The notes: generated from the letters alone by a model not told the origin. 64,000 nt of DNA from Cellulomonas timonensis (GCF_900046455.1 NZ_FCOT01000013.1:1-64000), one strand, 5' to 3'; counted from the stretch's first letter, positions 13,697-22,504 are shown. A program made the numbers and translations.

Positions 13697-14574
13697 TGGA
13701 CCACTTCCTGCACCTGCTGAGCAGCGGCCTCGCGCGGGGCGCCGTGTTCGCGGTGTTCGCCCTCGCGCTCGTGCTCATCTGGCGGGCCGCGCGCATCGTC
13801 AACTTCGCGCAGGGCGCCATGGCCGCGGCCACCACCTACGTGGCGTTCGCCGTGACCGCCGCGACCGGGAACTACTGGCTGGGGCTCGCCGCCGCCGTGC
13901 TGGCCGGCGCCCTGCTCGGACTGGTGGTCGAGCGGGGCGTGATGCGCCACGTCGCCCGGCAGTCGCCGCTCAACAGCGTGATCGTCGCGCTGGGCGTGGT
14001 CATGGTGCTGCAGGCGGTGCTGGGCATCGCGTTCGGCAACGACTACACGCCGATGCGGGTCCCGTTCAGCATGGAGCCGCTGTGGGTGGGCGGCGTGCCA
14101 CTCCTCTCGCCCTACGACCTGTACGTGATCGGCGCCGTTGCGATGCTCCTGCTGGCGCTTGGACTGCTGTTCACCCGCACAGCCGTGGGCCTGAGGATGC
14201 GGGCCGCGGCGTTCGCCCCTGAGACGTCCCGGCTGCTCGGCGTGCCCGTGTCCCGGATGCTGACCCTCGGCTGGACGCTGTCGGCAGCAGTCGGGGCCTT
14301 CGCGGCGGTGCTCGTCATCCCCACCGAGCTGGGCCTCAACCCGCACGCCACCGACACCCTGTTCGTGTACGCGTTCACAGTGGCGATCGTGGGCGGGCTC
14401 GACTCGCCGGTGGGCGCCGCCGTGGGCGGGCTGGTAGTCGGGGTGCTGCTCAGCCTGGTCACCGGCTACCTCGGCTCCACGCTGGCGCCCATCGCGGTGC
14501 TGGTGCTGCTGGTGGTGGTGCTGCTGGTGCGGCCCGCGGGGATCTTCAGCGCGAGGCAGGTGCGGCAGGCATGA
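13696..14574 (+). CDS. Liv-type ABC transporter permease (LivH-like)
   Basis: This integral membrane protein of 292 residues has about eight hydrophobic segments, beginning with AVFAVFALALVLIWRAARIV. The segment NFAQGAMAA at about 35-43 is the characteristic LivH N-terminal motif, and FTVAIVGGLDSPVGAAVGGL near 230-249 is the conserved cytoplasmic loop that contacts the ATPase. It forms the membrane channel with the LivM-like protein. It overlaps both neighbours by a few bases. Confidence 0.92.
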   Translation: MDHFLHLLSSGLARGAVFAVFALALVLIWRAARIVNFAQGAMAAATTYVAFAVTAATGNYWLGLAAAVLAGALLGLVVERGVMRHVARQSPLNSVIVALGVVMVLQAVLGIAFGNDYTPMRVPFSMEPLWVGGVPLLSPYDLYVIGAVAMLLLALGLLFTRTAVGLRMRAAAFAPETSRLLGVPVSRMLTLGWTLSAAVGAFAAVLVIPTELGLNPHATDTLFVYAFTVAIVGGLDSPVGAAVGGLVVGVLLSLVTGYLGSTLAPIAVLVLLVVVLLVRPAGIFSARQVRQA

Positions 14575-15719
14575 GCGCCCACAGCCGCATCGACGCCCGT
14601 GCCGCCCGATGGCGCCCCGGACCGACGCTCCGGCGCCTCGCGCTCACAGTGCTCGGCCTCGCGCTCGCGATCACGGCGACGCTCGCGCTCGAGCCCTACC
14701 GCGCCTACCAGGCGGCGGTCGTCGCCGCATACCTGTGCGCGACGGCAGGCCTGACGCTGCTGGTGGGCCGGGGCGGGCAGCTCTCGCTCGGGCACGCCGC
14801 GCTGATGGCCGCGGGGGCCTACGGGTTCGGGCTCACGTCCAACGCCCTCAGCGCCGCAGACGTGGCCGGGCCCGTCCGGCTGCTGGTCCCCCTGGCGGTC
14901 GGGGTCGCGTCGGCCGCCGCGCTCGGCGCCCTACTCGGCGCCGCCGGCGCCCGGCTGCGCGGGCCGTACCTGGCAGGCCTCACCCTGGCCGTGGTGGTGG
15001 CGGTGCCAGCGATCACCAGCACCTTCTCCCGGACACTGGGCGGGGACCGCGGGCTGTGGATCGAGATCGAGCGGCGCCCGGAGGCGCTGCGCCCGTACGT
15101 CGGCGCCGAGCAATGGCAGGCCTGGGTGGCGCTCGCGGCCGCCGCGCTCGTGCTCTTCGTGCTGGGCAACGTGGGATCCGGCAGTGCCGGGCGCCAGATC
15201 GCCGCCGTGCGGGACGACGAGGCGGCGGCGCGCCTGGCCGGCATCGACGTGACCCGCGTCAAGGTCGCCACGTTCACCCTCAGCGCCGCGGCCGCGGGGC
15301 TGGGCGGCGCCGTCCTGGCCTACGTCACGCAGATCGCGAACCCCGGCGCGTACTCGCTCGTCTTCTCGCTGTTCCTAGTGGTGGCGGTGGTGGTCGGCGG
15401 GCTCGGCTCGCTCGCTGGGGCGTTCTGGGGCGCGTTGCTGCTCGTGGCGCTGCCCGAGCTCACCAGCTCCGTCACCGACGCCCTGCCGGTCAGCGCGGGA
15501 CTCGCGCAGCGCCTCGACGGGAACCTGGCGGTGCTCGTCTTCGGCGTGCTGCTCATCGTGCTGATGATCGCGGCCCCGCGCGGGATCCAGGGCGCCCTGA
15601 CCGCTGCCCGCCGCCGCGACATGCGGCCACGCAGGCCCGCGCGCGGCGCCACGCCAGCCCCGGGCCCGGCCGCCCAGACACAGGGGGACCCCGCCGCACG
15701 GGCTCCGACGGCCGGGTGA
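14571..15719 (+). CDS. Liv-type ABC transporter permease (LivM-like)
   Basis: This membrane protein of 382 residues has many hydrophobic helices and the LivM motif GRGGQLSLGHAALMAAGAYG near 64-83. The ATPase-contact loop VVVGGLGSLAGAFWGALLL is near 270-290. The last 45 residues form a Pro/Ala/Arg-rich hydrophilic tail with no counterpart in the E. coli protein, likely cytoplasmic and disordered. ATG 14571 overlaps the LivH-like stop. Confidence 0.92.
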   Translation: MSAHSRIDARAARWRPGPTLRRLALTVLGLALAITATLALEPYRAYQAAVVAAYLCATAGLTLLVGRGGQLSLGHAALMAAGAYGFGLTSNALSAADVAGPVRLLVPLAVGVASAAALGALLGAAGARLRGPYLAGLTLAVVVAVPAITSTFSRTLGGDRGLWIEIERRPEALRPYVGAEQWQAWVALAAAALVLFVLGNVGSGSAGRQIAAVRDDEAAARLAGIDVTRVKVATFTLSAAAAGLGGAVLAYVTQIANPGAYSLVFSLFLVVAVVVGGLGSLAGAFWGALLLVALPELTSSVTDALPVSAGLAQRLDGNLAVLVFGVLLIVLMIAAPRGIQGALTAARRRDMRPRRPARGATPAPGPAAQTQGDPAARAPTAG

Positions 15720-15792
15720 CAGGCGCCAGGACCGCGCGCACGACCGACCCGCAGGACAGTCCCAGACCCACCCACAGAGAAAGGCGTTCCCG

Positions 15793-17097
15793 ATGACACG
15801 TCCCAGGATCGTCCGAGCGGTCGCCGCCGCCGGCGTCGCCGCGCTGCTCGTCCCGCTGCTCGCCTCGTGCAGCGCGGACTCCACAGATGACGCGAGCGGG
15901 GCGGCAGGGGACGCCGAGCCCGCGCCCGGCGTCACCGACACGGAGATCGTGGTCGGCACGCACCACCCGCTGAGCGGTCCCGCAGCGGCCGGATACGCCT
16001 CGATCTCCGCGGCGACCACCGCCTACTTCGCCTACCTCAACGACAACGGTGGGGTGAATGGCCGCACCATCGAGTACATCGTCAAGGACGACGGCTACAA
16101 CCCGGCGACCACGCAGTCGGTGGTGCGCGAGCTGGTCCTGGAGGACCGGGTGTTCGCGCTGCTCAACGGGCTGGGCACCGCGCCGCACAGTGCCGTGCTG
16201 GACTTCCTCGACGAGAACGAGGTGCCGGACCTGTTCGTCGCGTCCGGCAGCCCCGTCTTCAACCAGCCCGACGAGCACCCGTGGACGTTCGGGTTCAATG
16301 CCGACTACACGGCGGAGGCGAAGGCGCTCGCCACCTACGCCCAGGAGCACTTCCCGGGGAAGACCACCTGCCTGCTGGCGCAGGACGACGACCTCGGCGA
16401 GGACTTCGCCGCCGGCCTGGTCACAGTGCTGGGAGAGGATGGCCTGGCCTCGGAGCAGGTGTACACGACGTCCAACCCCGACGTCTCGGCACAGGTGGCC
16501 GCGATGAAGCAGGCGGGCTGCGAGGTCAACTTCCTGGCCGCGATCAACGCGTTCAGCGCGCTCGCGGTGGGCACGGCGGCCAAGCTCGGGTACCAGCCGC
16601 AGTGGCTGTCCTCGTCGGTGGGCGGGGACTACGGCACCGTGTCGCAGTACCTCGGGGAGAACGCCGCACTGCTCGAGGGGTTCGTGAGCGCGAACTACCT
16701 GCCGTCCCACTTCAGCGAGACCGACGAGTGGACCACCCTCTTCCGCCAGATCAACGAGGACTACAACGAGGGCGCGCCGTTCGACGGCAACACCGTGTAC
16801 GGCATGTCCGTGGGCTACCTGTTCGCGGAGGCGCTGGCGAAGGCCGGTGAGACGCCGACCCGGCAGGGCATCGTCGACGCGGTGACGTCAGGGGACCTGC
16901 GCGGCAACGGCGTGGTGCCGCTGGCGCTCTCGGCGACGAACAACGGCGCCTACCAGGGCGTGCAGGTCACAGTGGTGGCCGGCGGTGTGCAGGAGTACGT
17001 GGGGACGCCGTACACGGCGGAGCCCGGCGCCGGGGAGGTGACGCCCTACACCGGCGGGCCTGTCGCGCTCGAGGACGACGGCATCCCGTCGTCCTGA
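15793..17097 (+). CDS. Liv-type ABC transporter substrate-binding lipoprotein
   Basis: The precursor has 434 residues. The N-terminus is a lipoprotein signal with a hydrophobic core and lipobox LLASC, putting the acylated cysteine at about residue 26. The mature part is a type I periplasmic-binding fold of the Peripla_BP_6/LivK family (GTHHPLSGPAAAGY, VKDDGYNPATTQSVVREL, YTTSNPDVSAQVAAMKQAG). It would capture the substrate outside the membrane and pass it to the LivHM-like permease. ATG 15793 follows GAGAAAGG. A 15-bp hairpin follows the gene. The ligand is not known; the neighbourhood suggests an organic acid. Confidence 0.93.
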   Translation: MTRPRIVRAVAAAGVAALLVPLLASCSADSTDDASGAAGDAEPAPGVTDTEIVVGTHHPLSGPAAAGYASISAATTAYFAYLNDNGGVNGRTIEYIVKDDGYNPATTQSVVRELVLEDRVFALLNGLGTAPHSAVLDFLDENEVPDLFVASGSPVFNQPDEHPWTFGFNADYTAEAKALATYAQEHFPGKTTCLLAQDDDLGEDFAAGLVTVLGEDGLASEQVYTTSNPDVSAQVAAMKQAGCEVNFLAAINAFSALAVGTAAKLGYQPQWLSSSVGGDYGTVSQYLGENAALLEGFVSANYLPSHFSETDEWTTLFRQINEDYNEGAPFDGNTVYGMSVGYLFAEALAKAGETPTRQGIVDAVTSGDLRGNGVVPLALSATNNGAYQGVQVTVVAGGVQEYVGTPYTAEPGAGEVTPYTGGPVALEDDGIPSS

Positions 17098-17123
17098 CAG
17101 GCCGTGCGCGAGGCGCCTCCGAC

Positions 17124-17157
17124 GGCAGGGCCCGGTCGACACCGACCGGGCCCTGCC
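17124..17157. terminator. Bidirectional terminator between converging operons
   Basis: A perfect 15-bp inverted repeat (GGCAGGGCCCGGTCG / CGACCGGGCCCTGCC) encloses the loop ACAC. It lies 26 bases after the binding-protein gene (rightward) and 39 bases beyond the acyl-CoA ligase stop (leftward), so it can end both operons. Confidence 0.88.
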
Positions 17158-17196
17158 ATTCCCCTGCCGTTCCCCTGGGGCGGATGCGGTGCTGCC

Positions 17197-18855
17197 TCAG
17201 GGCTCGTGCGTGAACTCCGCGACGAGCTCGCGCTTGAGCACCTTGCCGCTGGCCCCGACGGGCAGGGCGTCCACCACGTGCACGTGGCGGGGGTACTTGT
17301 AGGCGGCGATCCGCTCCTTGGCGAACGCGACGAGCTCCTCGCCGTCGAGGTGCGCGCCGGGGGCGGCGACCACCGCCGCGTGGATCTCCTGGCCCCGCGC
17401 CTCGTCGGGCAGGCCGAAGACCGCCGCGATGGCCACGCCGGGGTGCCGGGCCAGGATCTGCTCCACCTCGCTCGGGTACACGTTGTAGCCGCTGCGCACC
17501 AGCATGTCCTTCTTACGGTCGACGATGGTGAGGATGCCGTCGGCGTCCTGGGTCCCGAGGTCGCCGGTGCGGAACCAGCCGTCGACCATCACCGCGGCGG
17601 TGTCCTCGGGGCGGCCGAGATAGCCCTTGAACAGGTTGTGCCCGCGCACCACCACCTCGCCGACGACGCCGTGCGGCACGATCTCGACGACGTGCTCGAG
17701 CGCGGCGTCGGCGATCGCGACGTCGACGCCCCACAGCGCGCGGCCGACGGTGCCGGGGCGCGGCTCCTCGTTGACGTAGTTGAAGGACACCGTGGGCGAG
17801 GTCTCCGTGAGCCCGTAGCCCTCGTGCACGGGCGCCCCGAACGTCGCCTCGAACTGCTCCAGCACGGCCACCGGCAGCGCGGACCCGCCGGAGACCGCGT
17901 AGCGCAGCGGCGGGCGGCCGGGATGCTCGATGGCGGCGGCGAGCAGCGCGACGTACATCGTCGGCACCGCTGTGAACACGGTCGCGCCGTGCTCGACCAT
18001 CAGGTCGAGCGCCTCGGCCGGGTCGAACCGGGGGATCAGCAGCACCGTCGCCCCGCGCCGGAACGCCATGTTCATCACCGAGCTCTGCCCGAAGCTGTGG
18101 AACAGCGGCAGGCCGCCGAAGACCACGTCGTCGGCGGTCAGGTCGAACATGTCGATCAGCGCGACGTGCACCTGCTCGACGAGCGCCAGGTGCGAGCCCA
18201 CGGCGCCCTTGGGCTTGCCGGTGGTGCCGCTGGTGTACAGCACCGTCGCGGCCGCCAGCGGGTTGACGGGCTCATGGCGCGGCAGCGGCTCGGCGGCCGC
18301 CGCCTCGTCCTCGAGCCGTGGCACGGGTGTCTGCGCCGCGAGCGTCTCGGGCAGCAGCACCGAGACCATCGGCACGCCCGCAGCCGCCGCGGCGGGTGCG
18401 GCCACGGGCAGCAGCGGGGCGGCGACGACGAGCACCCGAGCGCCGCTGTCGCGCAGCACATGCTCGATCTCCTCGGCCTTGAACAGCAGGTGCACCGGCA
18501 CGACGACGGCGCCCAGGGCCAGGACCGCGTAGTAGACGCGCGGGAAGTCGGGCACGTTCGGCACCAGCATGGCCACCCGGTCGCCGGGTCCGATGCCCCT
18601 GGCCCGCAGCGCGCCGGCGTAGCCGCGGGCCTGGTCCCACAGGTCCCGGTAGGTCGTGGCGGCGCCCGCCCAGACGACTGCTGTGCGGTTGGGAGTGCGC
18701 CGGGCCTGCTCGGCGAGGATCGAGGCCACCGACAGGCTGCCGTGGCCGAGGCCGCCCAGGGCGGCGTCTGGAGTGGGGCCTTGGGCGTGGGCCGGCGCGG
18801 GGGCCGGTTCGCGGAGGCCCGCGAGCGCGGGAGAGGACTGAGGACTCGACATCAT
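17197..18855 (-). CDS. Acyl-CoA synthetase (AMP-forming, FadD-like)
   Basis: This ANL-superfamily enzyme has 552 residues and activates a carboxylic acid to its CoA thioester with ATP. Motifs are the P-loop YTSGTTGKPKGA near 208, GYGLTETSP near 350, DGWFRTGDLG near 431, the hinge DRKKDMLVRSGYNVYPSEVE near 450 and the catalytic lysine in GKVLKREL near 542. Two ATG codons are adjacent at 18855 and 18852; GGAAGG lies upstream. The first 40 residues are Pro/Ala-rich and not conserved. It is the last gene of the kinase-dehydrogenase-ligase operon, which is under TetR-type operator 3. In the Lva comparison it takes the place of LvaE. Confidence 0.92.
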   Translation of the reverse strand: MMSSPQSSPALAGLREPAPAPAHAQGPTPDAALGGLGHGSLSVASILAEQARRTPNRTAVVWAGAATTYRDLWDQARGYAGALRARGIGPGDRVAMLVPNVPDFPRVYYAVLALGAVVVPVHLLFKAEEIEHVLRDSGARVLVVAAPLLPVAAPAAAAAGVPMVSVLLPETLAAQTPVPRLEDEAAAAEPLPRHEPVNPLAAATVLYTSGTTGKPKGAVGSHLALVEQVHVALIDMFDLTADDVVFGGLPLFHSFGQSSVMNMAFRRGATVLLIPRFDPAEALDLMVEHGATVFTAVPTMYVALLAAAIEHPGRPPLRYAVSGGSALPVAVLEQFEATFGAPVHEGYGLTETSPTVSFNYVNEEPRPGTVGRALWGVDVAIADAALEHVVEIVPHGVVGEVVVRGHNLFKGYLGRPEDTAAVMVDGWFRTGDLGTQDADGILTIVDRKKDMLVRSGYNVYPSEVEQILARHPGVAIAAVFGLPDEARGQEIHAAVVAAPGAHLDGEELVAFAKERIAAYKYPRHVHVVDALPVGASGKVLKRELVAEFTHEP

Positions 18856-18919
18856 GCCCTTCCTTTCATCGTCGTCGTCGACGTGCTCCGGTGCTGCGGC
18901 ACACCACCGGTAGAACAGC

Positions 18920-20161
18920 TCAGGGATGAGCCGGCTCGGGGAGCGGCTGCGTGCGGCGCAGCTCTGCCGCTCCGAGGGAGACGCGGTGGACCTCGTCGGG
19001 CCCGTCGGCCAGGCGCAGCGCCCGGGCGGCCGCGAACATCGCGGCCAGCGGCTCGTCGTCGTGCAGGCCGGCTGCCCCGTGGAGTTGCACGGCGCGGACG
19101 AGGATCTGCTGCACGGCGCCAGGCACGGCGACCTTGATCGCGTGGATCTCGGTCATGGCGGCGCGGTTGCCGGCCGTGGCCATCAGCCAGGCCGTCTTGA
19201 GCACGAGCAGCCGCAGCGCCTCAATGGCCCACCGGGACTCCGCGAGCCATTCCCGCACCACCCCGCGCGTCGCGAGCGGGCGGCCGAACGTGACGCGCTG
19301 GTGCGCTCGGGCGCCCATCAGATCCATCGCGCGCTCGGCCATGCCCAGCGCCCGCATGCAGTGGTGGACGCGGCCCGGGCCGAGGCGCGCCTGCGCGATC
19401 GCGAAGCCCTCGCCCTCGCCGCCCACCAGGTTCTCCGCCGGGACGCGGGCGTCCTCGAACACGATCTCGGCGTGGCCGCCGTGGTCCCGGTCGTCGTAGC
19501 CGAAGACGGTCAGCGGCCGCACCACCCGCACGCCGGGGGTGTCGCGCGGCACCAGGATCATGCTCTGGCGCCGGTGGCGCGGCGCCTCGGGGTCGGTGGC
19601 GCCCATCACCACCAGCAGGGCCGCATCGGGGTTCATGGCGCCTGTCGACCACCACTTGCGCCCGGTCACGACGTAGGAGTCGCCGTCGCGGCGCAGGCGG
19701 GTGGCCAGGTGGGCCGCATCCGAGGAGGCGACGTCCGGCTCGGTCATGCAGAACGCGGAGCGGATGGAGCCGGCGAGCAGCGGGGCGAGCCAACGCTCCT
19801 TCTGCGCGGGCGTGCCGAACTGGTGCAGCAGCTCCATGTTGCCCGAGTCCGGCGCCGCGCAGTTCATCGCCACCGGGGCGAGCTGGGGGCTGCGGCCGCT
19901 CAGCTCGGCCACCGGCGCGTACTGCAGCGTGGTCAGCCCGCGCCCGCCGTCGCCGTGGTCGCCGGGCAGGAACAGGTTCCACAGCCCGCGCTCGCGGGCG
20001 TCGTCGCGCAGCGCGCCGACCACTGGCCGCAGCGACCACACGTCCGGCGTCTGCGCGACCTCGCGGCGCAGCACGGGCTCGGCGGGGTAGACGCAGTCCT
20101 CCAGGAAGTCCTGCATGAGGTCGACGTACTTCGACGCTGTGGCGTCGTGCGCGAAGTCCAT
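18920..20161 (-). CDS. Acyl-CoA dehydrogenase family protein, ACAD10/ACAD11 type
   Basis: This FAD enzyme has 413 residues. Central motifs are FCMTEPDVASSDAAHL near 139 and YVVTGRKWWSTGAMNPDAAL near 161. The C-terminal region has QLHGAAGLHDDEPLAAMF near 365 and ADGPDEVH near 391. In canonical dehydrogenases the catalytic base sits in YEGT; here the aligned motif is ADGP, so Glu appears replaced by Asp, as in the ACAD10/ACAD11 branch. It starts 10 bases after the APH-type kinase gene. Those mammalian proteins join the same two domains in one chain, and the bacterial LvaA-LvaC pair processes 4-hydroxyacyl-CoA through a 4-phospho intermediate. That route is the leading hypothesis here; ordinary dehydrogenation is the alternative. 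Confidence 0.88.
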   Translation of the reverse strand: MDFAHDATASKYVDLMQDFLEDCVYPAEPVLRREVAQTPDVWSLRPVVGALRDDARERGLWNLFLPGDHGDGGRGLTTLQYAPVAELSGRSPQLAPVAMNCAAPDSGNMELLHQFGTPAQKERWLAPLLAGSIRSAFCMTEPDVASSDAAHLATRLRRDGDSYVVTGRKWWSTGAMNPDAALLVVMGATDPEAPRHRRQSMILVPRDTPGVRVVRPLTVFGYDDRDHGGHAEIVFEDARVPAENLVGGEGEGFAIAQARLGPGRVHHCMRALGMAERAMDLMGARAHQRVTFGRPLATRGVVREWLAESRWAIEALRLLVLKTAWLMATAGNRAAMTEIHAIKVAVPGAVQQILVRAVQLHGAAGLHDDEPLAAMFAAARALRLADGPDEVHRVSLGAAELRRTQPLPEPAHP

Positions 20162-20171
20162 GACTGCCCCT

Positions 20172-21251
20172 CTACCTGGCGCCGGTGCGGGTGGGGCCCA
20201 GGGACGCGAGCCCGTGGGCGGCGAGCGGGGCGACGAGCGCGCCCACGGTGTCGAAGCCGGGGCCGACGGTCTCCCCGGCCAGGTGCCTGTAGTGGATCCC
20301 CTCGAGGATGATCGCCAGCTTGTATGCCGCGAACGCGCGGTACCAGGCGAGCTTGGGCACGGGGGCCCGGCGGGTGGCGCTGTACACGTCGACCAGCTCG
20401 TCGAACGAGGGGTAGCCCGCGGCGGGGTCGACGGCGCTCGCGGCCGCTCCCATCGCCTCGCCGCTGAGCGTGCGGATGTCCCAGTAGAGCGCCAGCAGGC
20501 CCAGGTCGGTGAGTGAGTCGCCGAGGGTCGCCATCTCCCAGTCGAGGATGGCCGCGAGCGTGGGCGCGCCGTCCGGCCCGACCTGCACGATGGCGTTGTC
20601 GAGTCGGTAGTCGCCGTGCAGGATCGAGGTGCGGGTCGTGGCGGGGATGCTCGCGCGGAGCTCGTCCTGGAGTTGGTCGAGCTGGGGCAGCGGGCGGCTG
20701 CGGGACCTGTCGTACTGCTCTCCCCAGCGGCGTGCCTGCCGGGTGAGGAACCCGTCGGGGCGCCCGAGGGACCCGAGCCCGACGGACTGCGGGTCGAGGC
20801 TGTGCAGGCGCCCGAGGGTGGCCGCGAGGTCGAGGCTGAGGGCGCGGAGCTGCGGCGCCGAGAACTGGGCGTTGTCCGCCGGGGACCTGAGCACGACGCC
20901 CTCCACGAGCTCCATCACGTAGAACGGCGTGCCGACACCTGCCGACCCGTCGGAGTCGTCGTGGTGGAGCTCGGCGCGGGGGACGGGCACCGACGCGGGC
21001 GCCAGGGCCGAGATGACGCGGTGCTCGCGGGCCATGTCGTGGGCGGTGCTGAGCACGTGGCCGAGGGGCGGCCGGCGCAGCACGAGCGGGGCGGCGCCGC
21101 CGGTCACCTGGTAGGTGAGGTTGCTGCGCCCGCCGTCGAGGATGGTCGCGCGCAATGGCCCGTCGGCGAGCAGGTCGGGGCGCCGGGGGCGCAGCCATCG
21201 TTCGAACGTCGAGGTGGACAGGCCCACCGGTTCCGTCAGGTGTTCGCTCAC
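20172..21251 (-). CDS. APH-family phosphotransferase, probable hydroxyacyl-CoA kinase
   Basis: This protein-kinase-like phosphotransferase has 359 residues. ATP-binding residues are in DGGRSNLTYQV near 33, the catalytic loop is SILHGDYRLDNAIV near 207 and the metal-binding motif AAILDWEMATLGDSLTDLG near 230. It belongs to the acyl-CoA-associated subgroup (ACAD10/11 N-terminal domain, LvaA), not to antibiotic kinases. Known members phosphorylate the 4-hydroxyl of hydroxyacyl-CoA. It starts the operon with the acyl-CoA dehydrogenase and ligase. GTG 21251 is chosen because a longer frame would run through the promoter and operator. No LvaB-like small partner is seen. Confidence 0.86.
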   Translation of the reverse strand: MSEHLTEPVGLSTSTFERWLRPRRPDLLADGPLRATILDGGRSNLTYQVTGGAAPLVLRRPPLGHVLSTAHDMAREHRVISALAPASVPVPRAELHHDDSDGSAGVGTPFYVMELVEGVVLRSPADNAQFSAPQLRALSLDLAATLGRLHSLDPQSVGLGSLGRPDGFLTRQARRWGEQYDRSRSRPLPQLDQLQDELRASIPATTRTSILHGDYRLDNAIVQVGPDGAPTLAAILDWEMATLGDSLTDLGLLALYWDIRTLSGEAMGAAASAVDPAAGYPSFDELVDVYSATRRAPVPKLAWYRAFAAYKLAIILEGIHYRHLAGETVGPGFDTVGALVAPLAAHGLASLGPTRTGAR

Positions 21252-21323
21252 AGTCGGCGTCTTCCCGCAGGGGTCGTGGCGACGCGCCCTGGTGGGGCGG
21301 TGGCCCTGGAGCGTCACGGTAAC

Positions 21324-21341
21324 ATACCGGCTAGTCGGTTT
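21324..21341. promoter_or_regulatory. TetR-type operator, site 3 (kinase-dehydrogenase-ligase promoter)
   Basis: ATACCGGCTAGTCGGTTT lies about 72 bases upstream of the kinase gene, read leftwards. TATGTT (21326-21321 on the minus strand) abuts it and is a plausible -10, so the operator occupies the -35/-10 spacer. It differs from site 2 at one position. Confidence 0.82.
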
Positions 21342-21359
21342 GATGGTCGTTCGCACGAC

Positions 21360-21773
21360 TTAGGCCACCAGGCGCGCCTCGACCGCCGCGCGCAGCGCGG
21401 CCGGGATGGGGACGGGGCGACGATGCGCCCGGTCGACGAAGACGTGCACGAACCGGCCCGTCGCCAGCAGCTGTCCGTCGTGCTCGCGGAAGATGCCGGT
21501 CTCCCAGGTGAGGCTCGTGGAGCCGAGGCGCCCGGCGCGCAGGCCGACCACCAGCACGTCGGGGTAGCTGCCGGAGGCGACGTACTCGCACGACGACGCC
21601 TTGCAGACGCCGATAGCCGATCCGTCCAGCAGGTCCAGGCCGCCGTGCTCGATGAGCCACGTGTTGATCGTCGTGTCCATGGCCTCGTAGTAGACGGCGT
21701 TGTTCACGTGGCCGTAGACGTCGTTGTCGTTCCAGCGGGTGGGGAACGCCGCTCGGTGCCCGTACTCGTCCAT
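21360..21773 (-). CDS. Acyl-CoA thioesterase, hotdog fold (4HBT type)
   Basis: The protein has 137 residues, normal for the 4-hydroxybenzoyl-CoA thioesterase/YbgC family. The diagnostic RWNDNDVYGHVNNAVYYEAM at about 13-32 contains the catalytic Asp. It hydrolyses acyl-CoA esters and may release trapped CoA. ATG 21773 follows GAGGTGG. It lies 50 bases after the TetR gene on the same strand and is probably in one operon with it. Confidence 0.9.
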   Translation of the reverse strand: MDEYGHRAAFPTRWNDNDVYGHVNNAVYYEAMDTTINTWLIEHGGLDLLDGSAIGVCKASSCEYVASGSYPDVLVVGLRAGRLGSTSLTWETGIFREHDGQLLATGRFVHVFVDRAHRRPVPIPAALRAAVEARLVA

Positions 21774-21823
21774 GTCGCGTCCACCTCGTCGTGGGTCGTC
21801 GTGGGTCGGTTCGTGCTGCGCGG

Positions 21824-22474
21824 TCAGGCGCCCCGCAGCACGTAGGCGAACGAGGCGTGCGCGCGCTCGGCGCTGGGCTCCTCGCCCGTGACCAGGTCGG
21901 CGTAGGTGAAGGACTCGGAGATGCGCACCAGCAGGTATGCGAGGTCGTGGGCGGGCAGCCCGAGGGTCAGGCGGCCGGCGTCGGACTCCTCGCGCAGCAG
22001 GTGCTCGATCACGGCGACGTAGCGCCGTTGCACCTGGCTGTCCTTCGTGGTCAACAGGCGCAGCGCGCGGGCGGGCTCGCGGCGCAGGAAGGCGCGGAAG
22101 TAGTCGGCCGAGATGAGCGCGTCGACGAACTCGGTGAGCAGCGCGACGACGCGGTCGGCGCCGCGCCCGGCCGCCAGGCTGTCGGCGTGGGTGAGCGTCG
22201 GGACGGCAAGCGACCACAGCACCTCGGAGAGCAGCGAGTCACGGTTGCCGACCCAGCGGAACAGCGACGTGCGGTCCACGCCCAGGCTGGCCGCGAGCTC
22301 GCCCATGTCGACGCGGTCGCCGGCCACGAAGGTCTTGCGGGCGAGGAGGAAGGCGCGCAGGGCGTCGGCGTGCGCGTCGGGGCCGGGCTCGAGGCGGCGC
22401 GACAGCGGGCTGGGCGCGAGCGTGGCGCCGAGGTCGCCGAGGCCCTGGGCCCGAGGGGTGGCCGTCGAGGTCAT
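21824..22474 (-). CDS. TetR-family regulator (QsdR-like)
   Basis: The protein has 216 residues. The helix-turn-helix is DMGELAASLGVDRTSLFRWV near 60-79. The C-terminal part (RISESFTYADLVTGEEPS near 186) resembles the QsdR group. ATG 22474 is taken as the start since upstream codons would overlap the operator. It is divergent from an acyl-CoA dehydrogenase gene, and a 24-bp palindrome lies between them. It probably represses itself, the thioesterase and the dehydrogenase-thiolase unit until an acyl ligand binds. It differs clearly from the TetR at 9666-10262, as do the operators. Confidence 0.87.
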   Translation of the reverse strand: MTSTATPRAQGLGDLGATLAPSPLSRRLEPGPDAHADALRAFLLARKTFVAGDRVDMGELAASLGVDRTSLFRWVGNRDSLLSEVLWSLAVPTLTHADSLAAGRGADRVVALLTEFVDALISADYFRAFLRREPARALRLLTTKDSQVQRRYVAVIEHLLREESDAGRLTLGLPAHDLAYLLVRISESFTYADLVTGEEPSAERAHASFAYVLRGA

Positions 22475-22504
22475 GCCCGCACAGTAACGGGGGGACAAAC
22501 CGGA

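Noticed and set aside
20172-21251. Reading the two APH-type genes (also 53767-54756) as aminoglycoside resistance
   Set aside because: The family is broad. Context with ACAD and ligase, and lack of resistance-specific features, argue against an antibiotic role.
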